Positions 9,775-18,116 of a stretch of 64,000 bases of DNA are shown piece after piece (position 1 is the first letter of the stretch; each line of letters begins with the position of its first letter). A program made the position numbers and the translations under genes. The notes below the pieces were generated by a model. The model saw only the letters and a program-made list of their open reading frames with translations. It did not search any database and was not told the origin of the DNA. This stretch comes from CALBPI01 sp038529355 (GTDB taxonomy: Bacteria > Pseudomonadota > Gammaproteobacteria > Steroidobacterales > Woeseiaceae): assembly GCA_038529355.1 (NCBI GenBank), contig JBCBDU010000010.1, positions 36,828-100,827 on the forward strand, in the 5' to 3' direction.

Positions 9775-10569
9775 ATGAGCGCAGATATTCGATACACAGC
9801 TCACGTGCCCGATAGCAATGGCCGCATTCACTACTCAGCGGCCGAGCACGCTGTCTGGCAAACGCTGATCCAGCGCCAGCGTGCGTTGCTGCCCGAGCGC
9901 GCCTGCCAGCCTTACATCGATGCAATGACGATGTTGAATTTCTCCGACGACAAAATTCCGCAATGCGCTGATATTTCGGCAACGCTGAAACCACTGACTG
10001 GCTGGAGCGTCACACCGGTGCCTGCGATTATCCCGGCAGACGATTTTTTCGCGTTGCTGGCAGACAAACAGTTTCCGGCGGCCTCGTTTATTCGTGATGC
10101 GCGTGAGCTCGACTATCTCGAAGAGCCGGACATATTCCATGAAATTTTCGGCCACGCACCGCACCTGACAGACAACCGCTTCGGCGAGTTCACGCACGCG
10201 TACGGTGTTGCCGGTCTGGCCGCCAATGAAACCAACCGACGCATGCTTGCACGGCTGTACTGGTTTACCGTCGAGTTCGGGTTAATCAACACTGACAACG
10301 GCCTGCGTGCCTACGGGGCAGGCATTTGCTCATCGCCGGGAGAGCTTGAGTATGCACTCGACAACCCGACGCCGGAGCGACGCCCGTTCGATGTGCTCGA
10401 TGTCTTGCGCACGCCGTTTCGAATCGACACGTACCAGCCGATCTACTATGTCATTGACAGCTTTGATGCGCTGTTTGAATTAGCCAACACCGATTTGAGT
10501 GATGTGATGCGTACGGCCGCAGGGCTGGGTGACTACGAGCCGGCCTTCGACGCGGCTGCTTACGGCTAG
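9775..10569 (+). CDS. phhA: Phenylalanine 4-hydroxylase
   Basis: Pterin-dependent monooxygenase that converts phenylalanine to tyrosine. The non-haem iron ligands are visible: His122 and His127 in FHEIFGHAPHL and Glu167 in WFTVEFGL. The 264 residues match the bacterial monodomain enzyme. A GTG twelve bases upstream is in frame, but GGAG at 9765-9768 is correctly spaced only for the ATG chosen here. No phhB (pterin carbinolamine dehydratase) or aminotransferase gene is adjacent. It ends in CTAG, a palindrome that also supplies the stop codon of the convergent ATP-grasp gene. Confidence 0.96.
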   Translation: MSADIRYTAHVPDSNGRIHYSAAEHAVWQTLIQRQRALLPERACQPYIDAMTMLNFSDDKIPQCADISATLKPLTGWSVTPVPAIIPADDFFALLADKQFPAASFIRDARELDYLEEPDIFHEIFGHAPHLTDNRFGEFTHAYGVAGLAANETNRRMLARLYWFTVEFGLINTDNGLRAYGAGICSSPGELEYALDNPTPERRPFDVLDVLRTPFRIDTYQPIYYVIDSFDALFELANTDLSDVMRTAAGLGDYEPAFDAAAYG

Positions 10570-11543
10570 GCTGAATCGCCGGCCAATTGCGGCGAGAACT
10601 CGCGCATTAGTTCTACGCTGGTTTGCGCCCGCGCCGTGGGCGCCTGCGCCGCCTCGTTCGCTTGCAGCCAGCGGTCAATCGCCGCAAAGCGCGGCTTCAA
10701 ACCATGGCCATTGGCGATCTGGATATTCAAACCGGGGCGCGCGTTCATCTCCAGCATCAGCGGTCCTAAATCACGGTCAATGACGATATCGACCCCCAGA
10801 TACCCCAAACCCGACACTTCATAGCCAAGCGCTGCGATTTCCATGATGCGCGACCAGTGCGGCACCACGTTACCCGCCACCGGCACCAGTGTGTCCGGGT
10901 GTTCTTCGATAAAGATAGTGCCCGAGGAGCCGGACATCGTTACGCCTGTCGACAGATCAATGCCCGCGCCAATGGCGCCCTGATGCAGGTTCGCTTTACC
11001 GCCGGACTGACGCGTTGGCAAACGCACCATTGCCATTGCCGGATAGCCCCGATAGACAATGATGCGAATATCGGGCACGCCCTGATAGCTAATTTCATCA
11101 AACACCGGATCGAAGCTCACCCGGTACTCGATCAGCGCAGAGTCCGCGCCACCGGTCAGGCTGAATTGGCCACCGACAATATTCGATGCGTGGTGGAGCA
11201 ATGCCGACTGGTCGATCAACAAGCCATTAATGAGACGGAAACTGTCACCGCGCTTGCCGTCGACAACAATGATGCCGTCGCCACCGCTCCCATTTGCCGG
11301 CTTGATAACAAAACTCTCGCGCTCAGCAAGTACGCTGGGCAGCCGGTTCACATCAGCCTGGCTGTAGGCAACCGAATAGCATTCCGGCACCGCCATGCCG
11401 GCCTCAATCGCCAGCGTTTTGGTCAATACCTTGTCGTCAACACGCGGATATAAACGGCGTGGATTTAACTGCATGATGTAGTCTGCATTGCGCTCGTTGA
11501 GCCCGAGCACACCGCGCCGCGCAAGATCGCGCCCCCAGAACAT
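10566..11543 (-). CDS. Alpha-L-glutamate ligase-like ATP-grasp protein
   Basis: 325 residues of ATP-grasp fold related to RimK: the NADYIMQLNPRRLYPRVDDK entry, the glycine-rich ATP loop FVIKPANGSGGDGIIV (about residues 88-103) and MLEMNARPGLNIQIAN near residue 278. The ATG giving MFWGRDLARRGVLG was chosen: it follows the upstream stop by one base and matches the start of relatives, while a start 13 codons earlier lies inside the upstream gene. In many proteobacteria this gene is paired with the 7TM inactive-transglutaminase gene, as here. Predicted to add amino acids to an unknown acceptor. Confidence 0.88.
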   Translation of the reverse strand: MFWGRDLARRGVLGLNERNADYIMQLNPRRLYPRVDDKVLTKTLAIEAGMAVPECYSVAYSQADVNRLPSVLAERESFVIKPANGSGGDGIIVVDGKRGDSFRLINGLLIDQSALLHHASNIVGGQFSLTGGADSALIEYRVSFDPVFDEISYQGVPDIRIIVYRGYPAMAMVRLPTRQSGGKANLHQGAIGAGIDLSTGVTMSGSSGTIFIEEHPDTLVPVAGNVVPHWSRIMEIAALGYEVSGLGYLGVDIVIDRDLGPLMLEMNARPGLNIQIANGHGLKPRFAAIDRWLQANEAAQAPTARAQTSVELMREFSPQLAGDSA

Positions 11544-11544
11544 G

Positions 11545-13065
11545 CTAGCGGTCACCCAGCGCGCGGAAGCGCGGTAGCTCAAGCAAGCGATAACCGGTAT
11601 AACGCCCGCTCAATAACACCAGCGCCAGCACGACCAGCAGCAGTTCTGGGAACGTGAAGATCAAATGTTCGAGCGCGTCGATACCCATCACCGTGTAGGC
11701 GAAGGCCGCGACAAGCAGACTGCCGACACCGGCCTTAATCGCGTCGCTGGCGCCGCGCTCTTCCCAGACGATCGACATGCGCTCAATCGTCATTGCAATG
11801 ATGACCATCGGGAACAACGCAACCGACAAGCCGGTTTCCAGACCCAAACGATGCGCAACGATGCTGACGATCAACATCAGTATCACGACAATGATCAGCA
11901 CCGCTGTCAGTCGCGGAACCAGCAAAAGTCGCAGGCGCTCAAGCAGGAATCGAATTGCCAAGCCCATACCCGTCAGCAAACTGAACAGGAAAATACCGGC
12001 CAGCAAATCCGTCTCTCGAAACGCCAGTGCGATCAACACCGGCATGAAGGTACCGAATGTCTGGATACCAATAAAGTTGCGCAACACAACCATGACCAGT
12101 GCACCGATCGGAATCATCAGCAGTACCGCGTAAACGGCTTGGGTCTGAATCGGCAAACTGAACAATGAAAAGTCGACAACGATAGAGCCGCGCCTCTCAG
12201 CGCGCTGGGCTGCGATATTCAGGCTGTCCAGTTGGCTGCGACGCACCGCAAAATTGAGCTGGACATTGCTGCCGCCTTGCACGTCAGAGAGCGCGTCATC
12301 ACCGCGCCACCACGTATAAAAATTACCCGGCAACCCGGCCTCGCCAGTATTGACGTTGTAATAATGCCATTCAACGCCGTTGTGGATCTCAAGATAGGTG
12401 CGCACCGGCGTATTGCGTTGTTCTTCGGCCAGCAACAAGCCGCGCAGCGGACGTGCAGGAACACGAACGATGGCGAGCAGATCTGTCAACATCGCCGCGC
12501 GCCGCAACGAGCTCATCGACTCCGGAAACAGCAGCGCCACGTTGGCATCCGGGCTAGGATCATTGACCCGTTGCAACAGTGTCGAAACCAACGTGTCGGC
12601 GTCGGCAGATTGTGCGCGTACCGACGCCATCAGATCGTTTGCAGCGGTCAATACCGGCTCTTCCAAATCGGGCGGATCGGGAAATGCGGGCGTCGTGTCG
12701 GCTTCTTCGATAGTCGGGTCATCATAGACCACGACGCGGTAGTACAAACGTTGCTCACCAGACGCTCGACGCACGGCCCAGCGCGCCTTGCGCCCGCCCA
12801 ACACGTAATCCAGATCAAACCCGTAACCGCTGGAGACATTGTTTTCAGACAAGGTCGAAAAGCCCGGCGTCAGCGCAGGCACTTTCAGTTCCGCCTTGAT
12901 CGGACCCGGCCTTGCGTCGAACTGCAACGACGCCTCGATTGTCCACGCTGCCCGACTGTCATCTGCCTTAAGCGGGAACCCGAGCGAGAAGTATTTGTAC
13001 GCGAAAATACCCAAGCCGGTAAGCGCGCATAACGCCGCAATAACTTGCACGTAGCGATTCGTCAT
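11545..13065 (-). CDS. Inactive transglutaminase fused to seven transmembrane helices
   Basis: 506 residues: an N-terminal membrane anchor (about 7-25), a periplasmic transglutaminase-like region (about 40-300) and a C-terminal 7TM domain (about 310-500) with many hydrophobic segments such as YAVLLMIPIGALVMVVL. It matches the paired Pfam families Transglut_i_TM and 7TM_transglut (assigned by recognition). These proteins occur beside the ATP-grasp ligase-like gene and often a pepsin-like zinc protease; no such protease gene is present here. The start overlaps the ubiH stop as ATGA, so it is translationally coupled to the ubiquinone operon. Confidence 0.87.
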   Translation of the reverse strand: MTNRYVQVIAALCALTGLGIFAYKYFSLGFPLKADDSRAAWTIEASLQFDARPGPIKAELKVPALTPGFSTLSENNVSSGYGFDLDYVLGGRKARWAVRRASGEQRLYYRVVVYDDPTIEEADTTPAFPDPPDLEEPVLTAANDLMASVRAQSADADTLVSTLLQRVNDPSPDANVALLFPESMSSLRRAAMLTDLLAIVRVPARPLRGLLLAEEQRNTPVRTYLEIHNGVEWHYYNVNTGEAGLPGNFYTWWRGDDALSDVQGGSNVQLNFAVRRSQLDSLNIAAQRAERRGSIVVDFSLFSLPIQTQAVYAVLLMIPIGALVMVVLRNFIGIQTFGTFMPVLIALAFRETDLLAGIFLFSLLTGMGLAIRFLLERLRLLLVPRLTAVLIIVVILMLIVSIVAHRLGLETGLSVALFPMVIIAMTIERMSIVWEERGASDAIKAGVGSLLVAAFAYTVMGIDALEHLIFTFPELLLVVLALVLLSGRYTGYRLLELPRFRALGDR

Positions 13066-14297
13066 GAACGCAAACCTCGAGGTAATGATGCCGCACGCAT
13101 TGCATGCCCTGCGGCCAGATGTTTTACGATGCCAACGCGATCAAACCAGCGCATGCCGGCGCGCCGTGAGTCGGCAATGATGCCACTGTCGCGGGCGAAA
13201 AGCCGATTCACCCAATCGAGGCCGTATAGCGTTGATACGTTATCGACCATTCGAGCACGCCGATAACGGCGCAGCACCGGCGCATCGCCAATATCCTGGC
13301 GAGCCGATAACGCCTCGTCGACGACCCGCGCCAGCACTGCCACATCACTGAAGCCAAGGTTAGCGCCTTGCCCCGCCAAAGGGTGCACCGCATGCGCGGC
13401 GTCGCCAATAACAACACAACGCGGCGCGATCGGATCTTTGGCGTAGCGGCTCTCCAACGCAAACGACGCCCGCGCACTGTCCAGTGTCAGCTGACCTAGC
13501 ACAGCGTCACTGGCTTGCGTGATGTGCGCATCGAAATCTGACGCATCTATCTCGCTCAATCGATGCGCTTCAGCCGGCGTTGTGCTGAGAACCAGCGACA
13601 CACGGTCGTTGGGCAAGGGCAGCAGCGCCAATGGCCCATCCGGCAAGAAGCGTTGCAGCGCCGTCATCTGATGCGAGTGCTCTGGTATCAGGTGTGCAAC
13701 CAGCGCGCGTTGCTGATGTGCCCAACCGACACTGGCGATGCCGGCAAGCGCGCGCACGGCACTGTTGCGACCATCCGCGCCTACGAGAAGCGCAGCGCTG
13801 AGCTCACGCGCTTGCCCACTTGTGTCGGTCAGCGTGATCGCAGTGTGCGCCGGCATCGAAGTAACCCGCGTCACGGCGCAAGGCTCGAATGATACGTGCG
13901 ACTGCGCTTGACAGTGTTGATAGAGCGTCGCGCGCAGCGCGGCGTTGTCGGCAATGCAACCGAGCTGCGGCACACCGAATTTCGCCGCGCTGAAATGAAT
14001 GCCATCGCCGCAATTCATCGCGGCATCCCATACGCGCATGTCGGTGTAGTTCTGATAGTGACTCGCCGGCATGCTTGACCAGACACCGAATGCCGCGAAG
14101 TTTGCAATGCTGCCAGGCGTCAGCGCAGATACGCGCAATCCGATGGCCGCATCTGCGCCTGCTATCGGCAACGGCGTCGGATCCGTAACGACGATACGCA
14201 ACGACGGCCGTACCGCGTTGAGCGTCGCCGCCAGTGCCAGCCCGGTCAATCCCGAGCCCGCGATGATGACGTCTGCGTCTGTCTGTTGAGCACCCAT
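13062..14297 (-). CDS. ubiH: 2-octaprenyl-6-methoxyphenol hydroxylase-type FAD monooxygenase
   Basis: UbiH/COQ6 family flavoprotein that hydroxylates the ubiquinone ring. FAD-binding motifs are visible: DVIIAGSGLTGLALA at the N-terminus, LLVGADGRNSAVR mid-protein and VIGDAAHAVHPLAGQGANLG toward the end. The ATG giving MGAQQTDADVI lies 10 bases after the pepP stop; an upstream in-frame TTG overlaps pepP and is less likely. The pepP-ubiH order is that of Escherichia coli, which supports ubiH over its paralogues ubiI and ubiF; ubiI, next in E. coli, is absent here. Confidence 0.9.
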   Translation of the reverse strand: MGAQQTDADVIIAGSGLTGLALAATLNAVRPSLRIVVTDPTPLPIAGADAAIGLRVSALTPGSIANFAAFGVWSSMPASHYQNYTDMRVWDAAMNCGDGIHFSAAKFGVPQLGCIADNAALRATLYQHCQAQSHVSFEPCAVTRVTSMPAHTAITLTDTSGQARELSAALLVGADGRNSAVRALAGIASVGWAHQQRALVAHLIPEHSHQMTALQRFLPDGPLALLPLPNDRVSLVLSTTPAEAHRLSEIDASDFDAHITQASDAVLGQLTLDSARASFALESRYAKDPIAPRCVVIGDAAHAVHPLAGQGANLGFSDVAVLARVVDEALSARQDIGDAPVLRRYRRARMVDNVSTLYGLDWVNRLFARDSGIIADSRRAGMRWFDRVGIVKHLAAGHAMRAASLPRGLRS

Positions 14298-14307
14298 GTC
14301 GAATCGC

Positions 14308-15630
14308 TCAGGCAACAGCTTGGTCAGCGAACTTGCGCATCCAGGCTTCGATGTCGTCGGCGTCCTTGATGAGCCCTTTGCTCAACACATCCGGCTCGCC
14401 GCGCGTGACCAGCACGTCATCCTCAATGCGCACGCCGATGCCGCGCCAGCAGCGTTTCACCTTCGCATTCGGCGCAATGTAGATGCCAGGCTCGACGGTC
14501 GTCACCATTCCGGGCTCCAGCAGTCGCCAGGCGTCGTCGACCTTGTAGTCACCGACGTCGTGCACGTCGATGCCTAGCCAATGTCCGGTGCGATGCATAA
14601 AAAAGCTCTTATATGCCTCATCACGGATGAGCTGACGTAAATCGCCGGACAGCAGGCCCAGTTTGCGCAGACCCAGCGTGATGACACGCACGCAAGCCTC
14701 GTGCGGCTCATTCCAATGGTTCCCGGCACGTGTCTTGTCTATCGCGGCTAGCTGCGCCTCCAGCACAATGTCGTAGATCGCTCGCTGCTCAGGCGAAAAG
14801 CGACCGTTAACGGGAAATGTTCGCGTTACATCCGACGCATACATATCAGTCTCACATCCGGCGTCAACCAGCACGAGATCCCCGTCGTTCAACACGGCGT
14901 TGTTATCGGTGTAATGCAAGATGCAGGCATTTGCGCCACCACCAACGATGGGTGGATACGACGCGGTGCTGTCGTGACGCCGAAACTCATGTTGGTATTC
15001 GGCTTCCAGCTCATATTCATGCATGCCGGGACACACTGCAGCCATCGCGCGCTTGTGCGCCGCAACAGCAATACGCGCGGCGCGGCGCATTGCCGTAATT
15101 TCCTGGCGACTCTTATACAGCCGCATGTCGTGCAGAAAGTGCTCGAGTGCGACGAACTGATACGGTGCGTCAACGCCGGCAATGTTGCGACCGCGCAAAC
15201 CGGCTACCCACTCAGTCACCTGCACATCGAATTCCGGATACTGTCCCATCGTGTAATACACACGTTCGGCGCGCTCCATCAAACCCGGCAATATCTCGTT
15301 GATGTCACCGATCGGGAATGCATCGTCTGCGCCGTAGCGCTCGATGACCCCGTCCGGACCTTCGCGTTGACCGTCCCACAATTCGCGCTCAACGTTCTTT
15401 TCGCGGCAAAAGACCACGAATTCACCGCCACTGCGACCGGGCAGCAGCACCGCCACCGAATCGGGTTCGCCAAAACCGGTCAGATAGTGAAAATCGCTAT
15501 CTTGGCGAAAGCGGTAATCAACATCGCGACTGCGCGCACGCACTGGTGCGGCGGGGATAATTGCGATGCTGCCCTCACCCATCATTTTCATCAGTTGTTT
15601 TCGACGTCTGGCGTATTCGGCAGGCTTCAT
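14308..15630 (-). CDS. pepP: Xaa-Pro aminopeptidase
   Basis: M24B metallopeptidase that removes N-terminal residues preceding proline. The start MKPAEYARRRKQLMKMM, preceded by CGAGGAA, gives 440 residues, close to E. coli PepP; a longer frame reading into ygfB is not needed. The dinuclear metal site is visible: LVDAGCETDMYASDVTRTF (two Asp), HRTGHWLGIDVHDVGD (His), TTVEPGIYI (Glu) and GVRIEDDVLVT (Glu). It lies between ygfB and ubiH in one operon, the widespread gammaproteobacterial order. Confidence 0.96.
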   Translation of the reverse strand: MKPAEYARRRKQLMKMMGEGSIAIIPAAPVRARSRDVDYRFRQDSDFHYLTGFGEPDSVAVLLPGRSGGEFVVFCREKNVERELWDGQREGPDGVIERYGADDAFPIGDINEILPGLMERAERVYYTMGQYPEFDVQVTEWVAGLRGRNIAGVDAPYQFVALEHFLHDMRLYKSRQEITAMRRAARIAVAAHKRAMAAVCPGMHEYELEAEYQHEFRRHDSTASYPPIVGGGANACILHYTDNNAVLNDGDLVLVDAGCETDMYASDVTRTFPVNGRFSPEQRAIYDIVLEAQLAAIDKTRAGNHWNEPHEACVRVITLGLRKLGLLSGDLRQLIRDEAYKSFFMHRTGHWLGIDVHDVGDYKVDDAWRLLEPGMVTTVEPGIYIAPNAKVKRCWRGIGVRIEDDVLVTRGEPDVLSKGLIKDADDIEAWMRKFADQAVA

Positions 15631-15658
15631 GCGGTAACGTTCCTCGGGGGACACAGGC

Positions 15659-16249
15659 TCAGTGCACGCCAGGCGCGGACTCAACTTCGCGTAACGGCAA
15701 CAATTCTTCGTACGAAAGCTGCGCAAGAACACGCAGAAACTCGACGACTTCAAAATAGGCAGATTCCGCAGACTCCGGGTCGTCGGCCAGTTCGGTGACA
15801 TCGACTTCTGCACGAGTAATTTGCGTTAGGTCTTCAATCAGCTCTGCCAAAGGCTCGGCCTTCAAGCGCTCACGTGCCACCGTGCCACGCAGCGCAGATG
15901 CCTCGCCAAGGCCGCTGAGAAAACCGGTCGCCCATGCGACCAAACCATCGACACGGTCGCGTATGTCATCGTCGTCGTCAGGCAAGCACAAATCGGGCAG
16001 TCCGCCGGATTGCTCCAGCATCGCAATGCGCTCGGTCCCGGCCCGAGCCAGCTCTGACAGGGCCGCCGGCACGCCACCGGTCTGGCTATCCTGCCGCAAC
16101 TCCTGCAGCCAGACAGCTACCGCATCGCCACCGAGCATCGTTGCGAGACTCAGCAATCGCCCATCAGCTTCCGGCGCGCTCACGTCAATCTCGCAGCTCG
16201 CCAGCAGCTGCTCGATCCGCTCAAAATCACTACCCTGTTGCTGCGCCAC
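15659..16249 (-). CDS. ygfB: UPF0149 family protein YgfB
   Basis: 196 residues, acidic and all-helical, of the YgfB/YecA (UPF0149) family; LPDDDDDIRDRVDGLVAWAT, then GFLSGLG, is the typical core. In Pseudomonas aeruginosa YgfB has been linked to regulation of ampDh3 and beta-lactam tolerance (known for that species). A GTG start preceded by AGGA six bases upstream was chosen over a TTG five codons earlier. First gene of the ygfB-pepP-ubiH-7TM-ATP-grasp operon and divergent from the zapA cluster, as in E. coli. Confidence 0.9.
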   Translation of the reverse strand: MAQQQGSDFERIEQLLASCEIDVSAPEADGRLLSLATMLGGDAVAVWLQELRQDSQTGGVPAALSELARAGTERIAMLEQSGGLPDLCLPDDDDDIRDRVDGLVAWATGFLSGLGEASALRGTVARERLKAEPLAELIEDLTQITRAEVDVTELADDPESAESAYFEVVEFLRVLAQLSYEELLPLREVESAPGVH

Positions 16250-16384
16250 ACGCGTTCCTGTCAACCATCAACATCTGCAGAATGATAACACTGTGATCGT
16301 TTTTACCCACGCCAAGCGCGCACTATCCATCGGCAAGGCATAGACAAGATTGACGCTAACCAATCAGCTCTCTATATTGGCGGC

Positions 16385-16612
16385 GTGGCCGATCACAACA
16401 ACATCTTCGAGCAGGAATTGAAACGCCTGGAAGCGCGCATGGACGATATCGTGCGCGTGTGCGACCAACTGAAGGAAGAAAACCGTTCCTTGAAGGCGCG
16501 GCAAGACACGTTGATTTCCGAACGGGCTAGCCTTTTGCAAAAGAATGAGCTGGTTCGTGGCCGCGTCGAAGCGATGATCGGTCGCCTCAAAGCCATGGAA
16601 AGCGGACACTGA
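16385..16612 (+). CDS. TIGR02449-type small coiled-coil protein (ZapB-like)
   Basis: 75 residues beginning with GTG, almost entirely heptad-like coiled coil (for example EQELKRLEARMDDIVRVCDQ, then LKEENRSLKARQDTL). It sits directly before zapA, separated by one base, the position of the TIGR02449 family in many gammaproteobacteria. Its length and predicted structure resemble the cell-division factor ZapB, so a role with ZapA at the Z-ring is plausible but inferred from context. Confidence 0.8.
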   Translation: MADHNNIFEQELKRLEARMDDIVRVCDQLKEENRSLKARQDTLISERASLLQKNELVRGRVEAMIGRLKAMESGH

Positions 16613-16613
16613 T

Positions 16614-16928
16614 ATGAGCTCGAATCTTGCTGAAGTGACAGTGCGTATTCTAGACAAGGAATATCAGGTCGCTTGTCCGATCGACGAACGCACTGACCTG
16701 CTCGATGCTGCTGCGCACCTCGATCAACAAATGCGCAACATCCGTGATTCCGGAAAGGTAGTCGGGCTGGATCGCATTGCAGTGATGGCCGCGTTAAACA
16801 TGGCGAACGAACTGCTGCTGTCGCGCAGCCGCGAAGCATCGATTGACAGCACGTTGAGCACGCGACTAAAGGCGCTCAGCGACCGCGCAGAATCGGTGCT
16901 TGGCGACGCGCAACAGCTGGATTTGTGA
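16614..16928 (+). CDS. zapA: Cell division protein ZapA
   Basis: 104 residues. ZapA binds and cross-links FtsZ protofilaments. The N-terminal domain VTVRILDKEYQVACP-IDERTDL and the following helical part DLLDAAAHLDQQMRNIRDSG match the family, followed by a long coiled-coil helix. Translation is likely coupled to the coiled-coil gene just upstream. The 6S RNA and ygfA follow downstream, as in E. coli. Confidence 0.95.
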   Translation: MSSNLAEVTVRILDKEYQVACPIDERTDLLDAAAHLDQQMRNIRDSGKVVGLDRIAVMAALNMANELLLSRSREASIDSTLSTRLKALSDRAESVLGDAQQLDL

Positions 16929-16992
16929 CGCAACACCGCGTTTCGCCATTCCCGATTGGCGCCCACGCCGCTCCCGTGCAACAATCAAGATT

Positions 16993-17182
16993 GATGCCTC
17001 CTGCGGTGTTCGACACCGGCTTCGAAGCCTTTCGACCCTAATTATCTAACCTCGGGGTTATGCTTTTAGACAGATGTGAGCACTACCGACCTGTTCGGAA
17101 AGCCTTTTCTGTTCTGGTTGACCCCACCTTACTCTCAGGTTCGAGAGTGGTAGTCGGAGACGGCACAGGCGGGAGGCATCTT
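16993..17182 (+). ncRNA. ssrS: 6S RNA
   Basis: Located between zapA and ygfA, the conserved position of ssrS in gammaproteobacteria. The ends pair perfectly: GATGCCTCC at 16993-17001 with GGAGGCATC at 17172-17180, giving about 190 bases against 184 in E. coli. Conserved-looking segments include CTGCGGTGTTCG near the 5' end, GAGCACTACCGACCTGTTCGG with AAAGCCTTTTC in the middle, and a 3' GGCGGGAGGCATC. 6S RNA mimics an open promoter and sequesters sigma70-RNA polymerase in stationary phase. The exact processing ends are inferred from the terminal helix. Confidence 0.9.
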
Positions 17183-17187
17183 CTTCC

Positions 17188-17817
17188 TTGAACTGTGCGA
17201 CCCACCTATCCCAAGTGCATCTGTCACCAGGCGAAGCGCGCCGGCTTGGAAAACGCGCACGCGCATCGCTAACTGAGCAACAACGCGCACACTGCAGTCG
17301 GATGATATGCGCCAACATTGCGAAGCATCCATGGTTCATCAATGCGCGCACTGTCGCCGTGTATCTTGCCGGCGCAACCGAAGCAAACCTCGATGACTTG
17401 TTGCAGATCGCGTTGCACGACAACAAGATCGTTCTTGTACCCGTCATTGGCGGACCTCATCGGATGCACTTTCAACGTGTCACCGCACACACGCGCTGGC
17501 GCATCAATGACTACGGTTTACGGGAACCCATGGTCGTCTCTCGCTATGCAAACCGATACGAAGATGCACGCATTTTTGATGTGGTTTGTGTGCCGCTAAC
17601 GGCGTTCGATGCGCAATTCAATCGCGTTGGTATGGGTGGCGGCTACTACGACCGCTATTTCGCCGCACCCAAAAAGCGTCGTTTTACGCGACTACTGGGC
17701 GTCGGATTCAGCACGCAACGCACCGCAAGAATCAAAGCAAACCGTTGGGACGTCACAATGCATGCAATAGCGACGGAGCAATGCATAAAACAACGCACCG
17801 CATCGTCAACGGTATAA
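17188..17817 (+). CDS. ygfA: 5-formyltetrahydrofolate cyclo-ligase
   Basis: ATP-dependent enzyme converting 5-formyl-THF to 5,10-methenyl-THF, linking it to the folate cycle that GcvT feeds. Family motifs: the N-terminal basic ARRLGKRARASLTEQQRAH and the C-terminal NRVGMGGGYYDRYF nucleotide-binding loop. The start is uncertain: a TTG with GGGAGG 11 bases upstream (inside the 6S RNA 3' stem) gives 209 residues, and a GTG at 17215 gives 200. Transcription probably reads through from the 6S RNA promoter, as in E. coli. Confidence 0.92.
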   Translation: MNCATHLSQVHLSPGEARRLGKRARASLTEQQRAHCSRMICANIAKHPWFINARTVAVYLAGATEANLDDLLQIALHDNKIVLVPVIGGPHRMHFQRVTAHTRWRINDYGLREPMVVSRYANRYEDARIFDVVCVPLTAFDAQFNRVGMGGGYYDRYFAAPKKRRFTRLLGVGFSTQRTARIKANRWDVTMHAIATEQCIKQRTASSTV

Positions 17818-18030
17818 GGTTGAACGCTGAAACACCTGTATTTCAAGGCTTCGCAGCCGCATTGGGCTGTTTACCAACGCGTTGTCAACACAATTGAGCG
17901 TAACAAAAAGATACCGTTCGACGTCGGCCGATCATGGCCCAAAACGCACGCCAATTGAACGCAGGCAATCGCAGTCGAGCCGATGCTTTCACACGCGCAA
18001 CGCTAACCCCTATAAATGCAGGGATAAACC
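17818..18030. other. Intergenic region between ygfA and the AlgP-like gene, upstream part
   Basis: No gene is supported. An open frame enters the downstream lysine-rich gene from about 17934 but lacks coding character and has no ribosome binding site. No clear terminator hairpin for ygfA was found. Confidence 0.5.
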
Positions 18031-18031
18031 T

Positions 18032-18053
18032 AAGTCACACTCTGTGTGCACTT
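18032..18053. promoter_or_regulatory. Palindrome over the AlgP-like gene promoter
   Basis: Near-perfect inverted repeat: AAGTCACAC, TCT, then GTGTGCACTT, with one unpaired base. It touches the -35 hexamer of the predicted promoter of the lysine-rich protein gene, the usual place for a repressor or anti-activator site. It does not match the CRP consensus orientation. The cognate regulator is unknown. Confidence 0.4.
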
Positions 18054-18081
18054 GCTGGAATTTTGCAATGTTATGTATATA
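18052..18081 (+). promoter_or_regulatory. Predicted sigma70 promoter of the AlgP-like gene
   Basis: TTGCTG at 18052-18057 and TATATA at 18076-18081 with 18-base spacing, about 36 bases before the ATG, which is followed by a good GGAG ribosome binding site at 18104-18107. Prediction from consensus only. Confidence 0.45.
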
Positions 18082-18116
18082 CTCGGCTGCGGGTACCCAC
18101 CACGGAGAAACTAGCT

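Noticed and set aside
11665..12168. Glutamine- and asparagine-rich plus-strand frame opposite the 7TM gene
   Set aside because: The composition is the complement of hydrophobic codons in the real membrane protein gene.
17934..18116. 61-codon N-terminal extension of the lysine-rich protein
   Set aside because: It includes the predicted promoter and palindrome, lacks a ribosome binding site and differs in composition. GGAG precedes the inner ATG.
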